NCBI RefSeq assembly: GCF_946221935.1
Contig: NZ_CAMIGN010000014.1
Coordinates: forward strand, 1-64,000
Reading direction: 5' to 3'
DNA length: 64,000 bases
From: an uncultured Corynebacterium sp.
GTDB taxonomy: Bacteria; Actinomycetota; Actinomycetes; Mycobacteriales; Mycobacteriaceae
Under the pieces are notes generated by a model. The model had not been told where the DNA came from, made no database searches, and saw only the letters and a list, made by a program, of their open reading frames with translations. The position numbers and the translations under genes were made by a program. The number at the start of each line of letters is the position of its first letter. The first letter of the stretch is position 1. Below, piece by piece: positions 18,924-26,738 of the stretch.

Positions 18924-20207
18924 TTAGGCCAGGTCTGCGTTGTCGTCGCCAGCTGGTGCCGGCTGGTCTGTGCCGCCGCCGAGCAGGTCATCGATGGTCG
19001 GGGCAACGTCCTCGGTGTATACGTCCTCGGAGGACTCGTATACGCCATCGTTGTCGTAGTCGTGAACCTTGGAGTCGCCGATGCCGTCGAAGTCGTTGTC
19101 CAGCAGAGCCTCGTCGGTCAAGCCGTCGTTGTCGATGTCCTCGTGCGCCTGGTCGACCCGACCGTCGGCATTGGTGTCTAGGTAGACAGTGTCACCCTGG
19201 TCGTCGCCGTCGGTGTCCAGCTCAACAGTGTCGATCTTGCCGTCGTTGTCGCTGTCGTAGGTAATGCCGTCAGAGAGGCCGTCGCCATCCAGGTCTACGT
19301 ACTCCCCGCCGTCCGGAGCGGTTTCGCCTGCGCCGGTGGACTGCAGGTTGGAGCTACCAGCTGCACCTGCAGCGTCTGCCGGCGCGTCGCCCTCGGAGGC
19401 CTCCTTCGGTGCTTCTTCCTTAGGGGCATCTTCCTTCGGTGCCTCTTCCTTCGGCGCCTCTTCCTTCGGTGCCTCTTCCTTCGGAGCAGCAGCTGCATCC
19501 GGTGCTGCCGCCGCTTCCGGAGCTGCACCCTGCGCTTGCGTCTGACCAGCCGGCGCGCCGGCGCCACCCGTGGAGTTCCAGATGTCGTCGCCTACGGCCT
19601 TCTGTGCTGCGGTCGGAGCACCCTCACCGTAGGAGCCGTCGATGATGCCATTCTCGTCAGAGTCATACTCAGAGTAGTCGGAGATCCCGTCGCCGTCGGT
19701 ATCGTAACCAACGCTGTCAACCTTGCCGTCGCTGTCGTAGTCGTAAGCAGTGACGTCGTATTCTCCGTCGGCGTTGGTGTCAAACTTCACGTTGTCGGTC
19801 GCACCGTCGCTGTCGTAGTCGGTTGCCTTGGTGTCCATCATGCCGTCGTTGGTGGTGTCCGATTCCACGTGGTCGACCACGCCGTCACCGTCAATGTCCT
19901 GGTAGACCGTGTCGACGATACCGTCCTGGTCGTAGTCCATCTCCGCGCGGTCGGTCACCTTGTCGCCGTCCTTGTCGTAGACCGTGCCATCCGGGCGACC
20001 GTCGCCGTTGATGTCTACCTGGTAGGTGTCCTTCTCGCCGTCACCGTTGGTGTCCTGTGCACCGACGATGTTGCCCTCAACCATGTTGCCGTTAGCGTCC
20101 AGTACGTCCCAGCGGCCCAGGGAGTGCTCCGCGCTGCCAGCGTTGCCGGGGGTGGTCATGCCGTTGTTGTTGCCGGTGTTGCCGTTGTTCAGGTTCTCGT
20201 TGGACAT
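18924..20207 (-). CDS. acidic DxDxDG calcium-binding-type repeat protein
   Basis: 427 residues, strongly acidic, no cysteine, no signal peptide and no membrane helix. Residues ~45-195 and ~305-405 are tandem ~11-residue repeats of the form D-x-D-x-DG-x-x-D (DTNGDGEKDTYQVDINGDGR, YDYDSDGKVDSVGYDTDGDG), like the Ca2+-binding loops of EF-hands, dockerins and thrombospondin type-3 repeats. Between them lies an Ala/Pro-rich linker with seven PKEEA-type units. Each loop could bind one Ca2+, giving a stiff rod. Without a Sec or Tat signal it is either cytoplasmic or exported unconventionally. AAAGGA precedes the ATG. It is divergent from the dynamin-like gene, with 321 bp between. I recognise no named family; Ca2+ binding is inferred from motif spacing. 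Confidence 0.85.
   Translation of the reverse strand: MSNENLNNGNTGNNNGMTTPGNAGSAEHSLGRWDVLDANGNMVEGNIVGAQDTNGDGEKDTYQVDINGDGRPDGTVYDKDGDKVTDRAEMDYDQDGIVDTVYQDIDGDGVVDHVESDTTNDGMMDTKATDYDSDGATDNVKFDTNADGEYDVTAYDYDSDGKVDSVGYDTDGDGISDYSEYDSDENGIIDGSYGEGAPTAAQKAVGDDIWNSTGGAGAPAGQTQAQGAAPEAAAAPDAAAAPKEEAPKEEAPKEEAPKEDAPKEEAPKEASEGDAPADAAGAAGSSNLQSTGAGETAPDGGEYVDLDGDGLSDGITYDSDNDGKIDTVELDTDGDDQGDTVYLDTNADGRVDQAHEDIDNDGLTDEALLDNDFDGIGDSKVHDYDNDGVYESSEDVYTEDVAPTIDDLLGGGTDQPAPAGDDNADLA
19399..19485 (-). repeat. 15-bp repeat encoding PKEEA
   Basis: Plus-strand units of the type GCCTCTTCCTTCGGY are repeated with small changes and translate to PKEEA/PKEDA on the minus strand. The tract joins the two calcium-loop blocks as a flexible charged linker and is a likely site of copy-number change. 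Confidence 0.88.
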
Positions 20208-20528
20208 TGTGTGTGTTTCCTTTCAGTATCTGTAGCCGGGTGCGTGGCTTGCAGTGTTGCTCTTAGTATCCTTCAGGCTCTTTCTCGCTGCCTGTCGGTT
20301 ATTGAATGGCCAACCCCCAGCAGATGTTCCTTGGGGGTATTTGTTCTGGACGCCCCCTCACCCCAAATCCACTGTTATCCCTGGTATTAGGGCATTTCCG
20401 CCAATTGAATCCGAAACGTAATTTCGGGGGTAATAACAAACAACCCGAACCTTGCAGATTCCCGAAGCCATAGTTTGTCGGCATACTAGAATGGCATTTG
20501 CACACCAAGCAGAAAGGCGATTATTACC
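20208..20528. other. divergent intergenic region with hairpins
   Basis: This 321-bp gap separates the acidic repeat gene from the GTPase genes. It holds a hairpin ACCCCCA / TGGGGGT (20313-20319 and 20332-20338), a second CCGAAA / TTTCGG dyad near 20410, and two similar G-rich blocks, GGGGGTATTTGTT and GGGGGTAATAACAAAC. No open reading frame in it looks genuine. The hairpin is not followed by a clean T-run, so a regulatory leader is as likely as a terminator. Confidence 0.5.
20487..20492 (+). promoter_or_regulatory. -10 box TAGAAT for the GTPase operon
   Basis: TAGAAT (TANANT) ends about 36 nt before the GTG start and precedes an AGAAAGGCG ribosome site. No clear -35 element is seen at normal spacing. 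Confidence 0.45.
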
Positions 20529-22400
20529 GTGACCCCCACCTTGAACGCGTCGGGCCGCTCACCTCAGGCCAGCGTCGAACGCGGGGCCACCATCGCCAGA
20601 AAATACAAGATGCACGATGTTGCGGATCGTGTACAAAGACTCGTCAATGCGAAGTACCGCACCTCAGCCGTCGTTATCATCGGCGAGGTCAAGCGTGGCA
20701 AATCCTCCCTCGTCAATGCCCTGGTTGGCAGGCGTGATTTACTTCCGGTGGACGTCATTACCACGACCAGCGCCCCGATTCGCATTCACACGGAACCCGA
20801 CCAAGGTGACGACCAACCAGTGCTGGCACGTCTTGTACGCGGCACGAAACATGATCCGATTGACCCATCTGAACTGAAGAATTGGGTGACCCAGGAGGCA
20901 GTTGATGCCATCAACCAAGCTCCGAAGGATAGTAAGGAAGTAGCCTCTCTTCCGAGCGCCGCTGAGCTGCTGGTTCCCTACTCTGGTCTGGGCAAAGTGA
21001 CAATCATTGATACCCCTGGCGTAGGCGGACTCGATGAGCATGCGGTGGCAGCCTCCCTCACTGAAGCCCGCAACGCCGGCGTGTTGCTTATGGTTTGCGA
21101 TGCGTCCACTCCGATCACCGCACCAGAAATGGATATCTTGCGCCGTGCACGCGAGCAGGTCGGAAGCGTCATCGTTGCAGTCACCAAGACGGACAAAAAT
21201 GTTCGCCGCTGGCGTTCCATCGTCGCCGATGACCAACGCCTTATCGCCGAGCACTTGGGGCTGGACATCCCAGTCATTGGTGTGTCTTCGTTGCGGGCAT
21301 TGGACGCGGTGGAATTGGCGTCACCAGAAAAAAGAAGAGAGATCGAACGCCGGTGCGGCATTGCTGAGCTGCGTCAACAGATCATCGATCATGTGAACTC
21401 GCCGGGCAACCTCGGAACCGTGACCGCGCTGGAGATCACCAAGTCCACGATGCAGACGATCACGACGGACATCCAGCGCGACATCAAGCTATACGACAAA
21501 ACAAGCGACGCCGTCGGGGAGCTCGAGGTGGAAAAGCGCAGACTGGAAGCTTTCCGCGATTCCACCAGCGAGTGGGAGCAGCTTTTCATGCGCGATATTC
21601 AGCTGAGCCGCAACAAGGTTTCCGCTGGAATGGACGCGGCACTGACGGATGTGAAGACGCGTTGGACAAACCGCATTAACTCCGAAGGAATGCGCGTTTT
21701 GCGCAGTAAACCGCAGGTATTTACCAGCCAAATTGAGATCGAGCTGCGGCAAATCATGGAGCGAACCGTGATGTCGATGGTCGGCGAGGTTCTGGCGCGC
21801 GCCAACCAATTGTTCCAAGGCCGCCAGGACATGGTGGACCAGGTGCAGCAGCAAATCTTCGCCGCGATGGCTCCGCCGCAGTCGCTGAGCCATGATGTGG
21901 AAAAGAAGACCACGGGGTTGGTGGATCCCTCAATGCTGACCATGGGTCTGGTGGGTGCGGGTGCACTGACGGTGGTTATCCCCTTCGCACCAGTTGCCGC
22001 GGCTGCCTGGATCGGCGTGAACATGGGCTATCGCGCGATGCGCAACGGTAAGCAGTATCTGCTGTCTTGGTTGCGCGAGACCATCGCGACGACTCGCACG
22101 TCCATCAACCGCATGATCGACATCACCATTACCACGGGCAGGACGGAGATCTTGCTGCGTCATCGTTCCGCCATCCGACACGAGCAGCGCAACCTGCAGG
22201 GCAAGATCGAATCCGCCCAAAAGATCGCCCGCGAGTCCGAAGCCCAGCGCAAACAGACAATCTCCCGGTTGAAAAAGAACCTGGATATCGTCAATCAGAC
22301 CATTAGCGAGCTGGACGAGCATCTGGAAACTCTGAAGGCACGGTCGGGCTCCCGAATTGCTCAACAAGGCGTACCGGTATCAGCACCAGCCAGAATGTAA
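20529..22400 (+). CDS. dynamin-like GTPase, IniA type
   Basis: 623 residues. GTPase motifs are complete: G1 GEVKRGKSS (52-60), a Thr-rich G2 near 79, G3 DTPG (161-164) and G4 TKTD (219-222). A hydrophobic segment at ~468-502 (LTMGLVGAGALTVVIPFAPVAAAA) is placed like the membrane-inserting paddle of bacterial dynamin-like proteins, and the last ~80 residues form a coiled coil. The tandem layout with a second, shorter GTPase matches mycobacterial iniA-iniC, where IniA is a membrane-remodelling dynamin-like protein linked to cell-wall stress and isoniazid response. The GTG start has AGAAAGG at 9 nt. The second GTPase gene follows 13 nt later. No IniB-like gene is seen. Confidence 0.88.
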   Translation: MTPTLNASGRSPQASVERGATIARKYKMHDVADRVQRLVNAKYRTSAVVIIGEVKRGKSSLVNALVGRRDLLPVDVITTTSAPIRIHTEPDQGDDQPVLARLVRGTKHDPIDPSELKNWVTQEAVDAINQAPKDSKEVASLPSAAELLVPYSGLGKVTIIDTPGVGGLDEHAVAASLTEARNAGVLLMVCDASTPITAPEMDILRRAREQVGSVIVAVTKTDKNVRRWRSIVADDQRLIAEHLGLDIPVIGVSSLRALDAVELASPEKRREIERRCGIAELRQQIIDHVNSPGNLGTVTALEITKSTMQTITTDIQRDIKLYDKTSDAVGELEVEKRRLEAFRDSTSEWEQLFMRDIQLSRNKVSAGMDAALTDVKTRWTNRINSEGMRVLRSKPQVFTSQIEIELRQIMERTVMSMVGEVLARANQLFQGRQDMVDQVQQQIFAAMAPPQSLSHDVEKKTTGLVDPSMLTMGLVGAGALTVVIPFAPVAAAAWIGVNMGYRAMRNGKQYLLSWLRETIATTRTSINRMIDITITTGRTEILLRHRSAIRHEQRNLQGKIESAQKIARESEAQRKQTISRLKKNLDIVNQTISELDEHLETLKARSGSRIAQQGVPVSAPARM

Positions 22401-22413
22401 GGAGGGGACGTAG

Positions 22414-23886
22414 ATGACCCAGGAGAATCAGATTCGGTCGGCCTCTGCGCACCTGAGCCAGCGTGTGTCCGACCTGACCCTGCTGCTAACGCAGGCGGTG
22501 GATGCCTTAGCCGGCGGTTCACCGGATCTCGCCGCCCGCGCCAATGAGCTGCGCCTCATGGTTACGCGCCCGCCGCGAGTAGCCATTGTTGGTCGTTTGA
22601 AGTCCGGCAAGTCCACACTGGTTAATGCACTTACCGAGAATCTCATTGCCGCCACCGGTGCCCTGGAATGCACCATGGCTGTCAGCATGTATCACAGCGG
22701 CGCGCCCGCCCGCGCCGAGATTCACACTGTCGACGGGCAGGTTCTCCGCGTACCGCTCAACAACGGTCCGTTGAACGCCCTTGGGGTACCGCTTAACCAA
22801 GTCGACTATATTGACCAGTTCCTGCCCAACCGACGGCTAGAAGAACTCACCCTGATCGATACGCCTGGTACTGCCACTCTGACGGTAGAAAACGAAGAAC
22901 GCACGCGCCGGGTTCTCGTCGACGGGCAGCAGGATACGCGCCGTGCAAGTGGTTGGGCCGACTGCCTTGTCTTTTTGTCGGACTCCGCGCCGCGCGAAGA
23001 CGAAAAGCAGTTCCTTTCCCAGTTGGGTATGACGCCCCTTAATACAGTGGGCATCCTTTCCCGTGCGGATTCTTTCGGCTCCGGTGCTTTCGGCCCTATC
23101 GATCCGCTGCAGCACGCGCGCCAGCACGCCGACAGTATTCAAAAGAAGCTGGTGAGCACGGTGCAGCGCACCATTCCGCTCTCGGGTCTGATGGCCGAAT
23201 CGGCACTGACGGGCAAGGTCACTGGCGAAGTGGCTCGACAGTTAAGCATGTTGGCGCATTTGGATCGAGAAGGGCTGCTTGACCTTTTAGAGGCCGAAGA
23301 TCCGTCCCAGATCGTGCCGAATTTCACGGCAACTACCCGCGACAATCTCCTGGACGTCATGGGTGAATACGGTGTGTTTGCTGGGCGCAGCATCGCCGCC
23401 GAGGGCGGAGCGCCTGCACTTGTGAACTGGATGGTAGAAACTTCCGGCGTGTCGGAGCTCGTGCACCTCCTCACCGGCGACATCACCTACTTCGCTGTAC
23501 TTCAGCGCGCAGCAAGAATGCTGGATGTGTTGGACGACCTGGCCTCCAACCACCCAGACCTCCAGCACGTGCGGTGGGTGCAGTCGGTGACCCTGGCTCA
23601 GCCGGGAATGCACTTCGTCATGCTGTACCGCAGCTACCGCAATACGTATGCAACCACCCCTGATTCGCGCCTTCTTCCGCTGCTTCGAGCCGCAGTGACA
23701 GCCGGCCACCCCGCCGAAACCGTGAGATTGCCTCGCGAAACGCCGATCGAGCAAGTCCGTGATGCAATTGAAAATCAAATCGCGGAACTCCAGCAAATGT
23801 CCATGTCTCCGCTGTCTGCGGCGGAAGACGAGGCGCGCGAACGTCTGCTGGGTTCTTTCCAATCGGCATTGCAAGCAACACATTAA
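22414..23886 (+). CDS. second dynamin-like GTPase, IniC type
   Basis: 490 residues, paired with the preceding GTPase. G1 is GRLKSGKST (60-68) and G3 DTPG (149-152); the G4 position reads SRAD (216-219) rather than N/TKxD, so guanine specificity may be relaxed or supplied by the partner. No long hydrophobic paddle is seen, unlike in the upstream protein; the C-terminal half is helical. A strong AAGGAGG lies before the ATG, and the 13-nt spacing implies co-translation. Paired dynamin-like proteins often work as hetero-oligomers, one membrane-inserting and one soluble; that division of labour is inferred here. Confidence 0.86.
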   Translation: MTQENQIRSASAHLSQRVSDLTLLLTQAVDALAGGSPDLAARANELRLMVTRPPRVAIVGRLKSGKSTLVNALTENLIAATGALECTMAVSMYHSGAPARAEIHTVDGQVLRVPLNNGPLNALGVPLNQVDYIDQFLPNRRLEELTLIDTPGTATLTVENEERTRRVLVDGQQDTRRASGWADCLVFLSDSAPREDEKQFLSQLGMTPLNTVGILSRADSFGSGAFGPIDPLQHARQHADSIQKKLVSTVQRTIPLSGLMAESALTGKVTGEVARQLSMLAHLDREGLLDLLEAEDPSQIVPNFTATTRDNLLDVMGEYGVFAGRSIAAEGGAPALVNWMVETSGVSELVHLLTGDITYFAVLQRAARMLDVLDDLASNHPDLQHVRWVQSVTLAQPGMHFVMLYRSYRNTYATTPDSRLLPLLRAAVTAGHPAETVRLPRETPIEQVRDAIENQIAELQQMSMSPLSAAEDEARERLLGSFQSALQATH

Positions 23887-23902
23887 GCGCCAGATAAGGC
23901 GT

Positions 23903-23908
23903 TACAGT
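23903..23908 (+). promoter_or_regulatory. possible internal -10 box TACAGT
   Basis: TACAGT (TANANT) lies in the 71-nt gap between the second GTPase and the Hsp70-like gene and could give the latter its own transcript. Confidence 0.35.
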
Positions 23909-23957
23909 GTAAGCTACTTATGCCTTAAAAACATGTAATTCAGGAGCTGTACTTTTC

Positions 23958-26039
23958 ATGACCAACGCATGGCACCTGGCAATCGACTTCGGAACCTCGA
24001 ATACGGCTGCCGCGCACCAAAGCCCGATGGGTCGAGACATCACTGCCCTCGCGTTGACGCACCGCTCCAACATTATGCCTTCTGCGGTGTTTCTCGATTC
24101 CTCGACCGGCGCCCATGCCGCCAACGATGGCGAACCGAAACTGCTTAATGGTGACTCCGCCCTGGCTCGTGGCCGTCGTGATCCCTCGCGCCTGCTCCTC
24201 AGCCCGAAGCGCTACATCGACCACGACGAGGTACAGCTCGCAGCTCGCGATCTCCCACTGACGAAGGTTGTGGGCTCCGTGCTGGGTGCCGTACTTCGCT
24301 CTGGCAAGGCCCAGCACGCCAACCAGGATCCCGCGACGGTCACCCTTACTCACCCGGAGGCCTGGTCTGCGCACTCCGTGGATCAGCTGAAGCGAAGTGC
24401 CGTCGCCGCAGGTATTCCGGAACAGAACCTGCGCGTGCTTTCCGAGCCGCGAGCTGCTGCTATCCACTACGCCTCGCAACAGTCCGTCTCGCCAGGCTCG
24501 CACGTCGCAGTGTTTGACTTCGGTGGCGGCACCTTGGACATTGCAGTGCTGCAGGCGAAGCAGGACGGCAACTTCGAGGTCGTGGCGGCCAAGGGCGATA
24601 ACAGCCTCGGCGGCCGCACAATCGACAACCTGATGTACCGCTGGGTTCTGGATCAGCTGGAACACGATGACCCGGATCTGGCTGACTACGTGCGCTCCTC
24701 CCCGATCACCACGGTGCATGCACTGGAATCCAGTATTCGCGAGGCCAAGGAGATCCTGTCAGATACCTCCTCCGCAACGATCAGCGTTTCTACTCCCCAC
24801 GGGGAAACCGACTTGCTGATCACCCGCGACGAGTTCAACGGCATCATTGAGCAATCCATTATGCGTTGCGTCGAGTTGACCCGTGCTGCTCTGACCCAAG
24901 CGGGCGTCGATTCCACGAAGACCCCGATTTACATGACCGGCGGATCGTCGCGTATTCCATTTGTTCAGGATCGGCTGGGTGAAGTCGGCACGGTCATGAC
25001 GCTCGACGACCCGAAGACCGTGGTGAGCCGAGGCGCACTGGCTGCGACGTTGCGTGGGTTTACCGGCGGCGCTCCGGTTCAAGGCATGCGCCCGAGTGGT
25101 TCCGCTGGACATACCAGCGCTGCCAATGCAGGTGCCGGTGCCGGTGCTGCGGCAGCTGCTGCACGCCCCGGCCAGCCTGATCCGGCAACTTCTCCCGGCA
25201 TGTCCCGCCCATATCAGAACCCGACTCAGAGTCCGAATAGCGGTTCTCACCAAGGCACGTCCAACGCGACGCAATCGTTCAGCCGTCCGCCGCAGACCGC
25301 GGCTTTCGCTCCAAGTTCGGTCAATTCCTACGGCCCTAGCAACTTCGCCGGTTCTCATACTTCCGCTAGCGCAGTGAAATCGAAGAAGTCCAACACTCCG
25401 GTGGTGGTCACGGCGTGCCTGGCAATCCTCGCAGTGGTCGTGGCCGTAGGATTCGTCGTTTTCAGCAGTGGTGGCAATGATGGAAACGGAAGTGGTGACG
25501 ACGGAGGAAATCCGCCCTTTACTGAGGCTAGCCCTTACACCCCAACGAGTACGCCGTACGAGTCGGACTCTTACAAGCCACTGAGTTCCCTCCTGCCCGA
25601 TGTTAAAGACTATATGCCGACAGGCTTCTACAACCGCCTAACTAGCTGCGATACCAAGGCTAAAAAGCCCTTCTCCCTCAGTGATGCGTTCGAATCCATG
25701 GATACGGAGATGTATTCTTGCCTCCCCGAGAGTAGTTCTGTCAAGGATCACTCTTCCGAGTCGATGTACACCGGCTTTAAGTACATTCAAACTGGTGACG
25801 ATGGTCAGAAGGTCTACGACCACGCCCAGAGCTCAACATTAAAGGGCAAGACTCTGCAGCAAGCAGGCAATGGCTGGCCTGAAATCATCTATTATTCCGG
25901 TGGCAAATACTCGATTCCCGATGCCCTCGCTTGGTACCCGGAGAAAAAGGCAGCCATCGTGATCCATGGGCAGCTCGATCAAACCGAGGATCAAACCAAG
26001 GAAATGCTGAAGTTCTTCAACCTCATGCCACAGGGCTAG
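23958..26039 (+). CDS. membrane-anchored Hsp70/actin-fold protein
   Basis: 693 residues. The N-terminal ~375 residues form an Hsp70-type ATPase: phosphate-1 DFGTSNTAAA (10-19), phosphate-2 VFDFGGGTLDIAVL (~186-199) and the adenosine motif MTGGSSRIPFVQ (~326-337). There is no DnaK substrate-binding domain. Instead come a Pro/Ser/Ala-rich linker (~375-475), one membrane helix (~480-503, PVVVTACLAILAVVVAVGFVVF) and an extracytoplasmic domain of ~190 residues with two cysteines (TSCDTK, YSCLPE). The architecture suggests an ATPase transmitting a signal or force across the membrane. AGGAG lies 10-12 nt before the ATG. It is 71 nt downstream of the GTPase pair and ends at a strong terminator, so the three genes form an operon. 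Confidence 0.88.
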   Translation: MTNAWHLAIDFGTSNTAAAHQSPMGRDITALALTHRSNIMPSAVFLDSSTGAHAANDGEPKLLNGDSALARGRRDPSRLLLSPKRYIDHDEVQLAARDLPLTKVVGSVLGAVLRSGKAQHANQDPATVTLTHPEAWSAHSVDQLKRSAVAAGIPEQNLRVLSEPRAAAIHYASQQSVSPGSHVAVFDFGGGTLDIAVLQAKQDGNFEVVAAKGDNSLGGRTIDNLMYRWVLDQLEHDDPDLADYVRSSPITTVHALESSIREAKEILSDTSSATISVSTPHGETDLLITRDEFNGIIEQSIMRCVELTRAALTQAGVDSTKTPIYMTGGSSRIPFVQDRLGEVGTVMTLDDPKTVVSRGALAATLRGFTGGAPVQGMRPSGSAGHTSAANAGAGAGAAAAAARPGQPDPATSPGMSRPYQNPTQSPNSGSHQGTSNATQSFSRPPQTAAFAPSSVNSYGPSNFAGSHTSASAVKSKKSNTPVVVTACLAILAVVVAVGFVVFSSGGNDGNGSGDDGGNPPFTEASPYTPTSTPYESDSYKPLSSLLPDVKDYMPTGFYNRLTSCDTKAKKPFSLSDAFESMDTEMYSCLPESSSVKDHSSESMYTGFKYIQTGDDGQKVYDHAQSSTLKGKTLQQAGNGWPEIIYYSGGKYSIPDALAWYPEKKAAIVIHGQLDQTEDQTKEMLKFFNLMPQG

Positions 26040-26056
26040 CCGTTTCCACGAACTAG

Positions 26057-26105
26057 AGCCCCACAACGCCGAGCACGTGTTCAGCGTTGTGGGGCTATTA
26101 CTTTC
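26057..26105 (+). terminator. intrinsic terminator after the GTPase/Hsp70 operon
   Basis: AGCCCCACAACGC pairs with GCGTTGTGGGGCT around a 14-nt loop and is followed by ATTACTTTCTT. It lies 17 nt past the Hsp70-like stop and separates it from the convergent sigma factor gene. Confidence 0.88.
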
Positions 26106-26153
26106 TTGAGGGGAACGTAAAGGGGACTTGGTGAGTCGAGGAGGCCGCCCTAC

Positions 26154-26735
26154 CTATGCGCTAGTGACGCCAGCCTCCACCAATGCCGCCTTTAGCTTCG
26201 CACGGGCACGGTTAATGCGTGATTTGACCGTTTGAATCGGAATCCCCTGGTGGGCAGCAATGTCCTGGTAGCTCATGCCGGTGTATTCCCGCAGCACGAT
26301 GACTTCACGGAAATCATCCGGCAACTGAGCTAGCGCCTCTCGAACAACCATTGCAGAGGTCACCTGAGACCCCACCTCCGGGGTCAGAGCGACCTCATCC
26401 GCACCTGCGTCTTCCTCCGGCACATCCCGGCGCGAGCGGACGATCTGCAGCGCTGCATTAGAGGCAATGCGGTACGCCCACGTGGAGAACCGCGCGCGTC
26501 CATCAAACTTCTCAATGTTCTTCCACGCTGAAGTCAAAGCGTTTTGCAGGGCATCTTCTGCGTCAGCGCGATTGCCCGTAATGGACAAGCAAACAGAAAA
26601 CATCCTCCCCCAAGCCTGGCGCGCCAGGCGCGCAAAAGCCTGCTGGTCACCCTCATGGGCTTTGGCCAGCAGGTCGCGCTCCTCGTCGCGGGTGAGTTCT
26701 TGCCTTACGGTGTTGCTAGTCGACAATTCCGCCAC
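26154..26735 (-). CDS. ECF sigma factor
   Basis: About 193 residues, an extracytoplasmic-function sigma-70. Region 2 is visible at ~20-90 (ADAEDALQNALTSAWKNIEKFDGRARFSTWAYRIASNAA) and region 4 at ~130-182 (LAQLPDDFREVIVLREYTGMSYQDIAAHQGIPIQTVKSRINRARAKLKAAL). The GTG at 26735 sits immediately after AAGGGG, too close for good initiation; a TTG three codons later (26726) has better spacing. The upstream gene, 3 nt away, encodes an Asp-rich protein and not a recognisable anti-sigma factor (no membrane helix, no zinc motif). Targets are unknown; the adjacent envelope-related operon is an obvious candidate. Confidence 0.92.
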   Translation of the reverse strand: MAELSTSNTVRQELTRDEERDLLAKAHEGDQQAFARLARQAWGRMFSVCLSITGNRADAEDALQNALTSAWKNIEKFDGRARFSTWAYRIASNAALQIVRSRRDVPEEDAGADEVALTPEVGSQVTSAMVVREALAQLPDDFREVIVLREYTGMSYQDIAAHQGIPIQTVKSRINRARAKLKAALVEAGVTSA

Positions 26736-26738
26736 CCC

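Noticed and set aside
19536..20390. 284-codon plus-strand open frame rich in Val
   Set aside because: Antisense to the Ca-loop repeats; the Val-rich sequence is the complement of GAC codons.
26057..26096. Terminator serving the sigma factor gene as well
   Set aside because: On the minus strand the stem is followed by CTAGTTCG without a T-run, so only the plus-strand operon is served.
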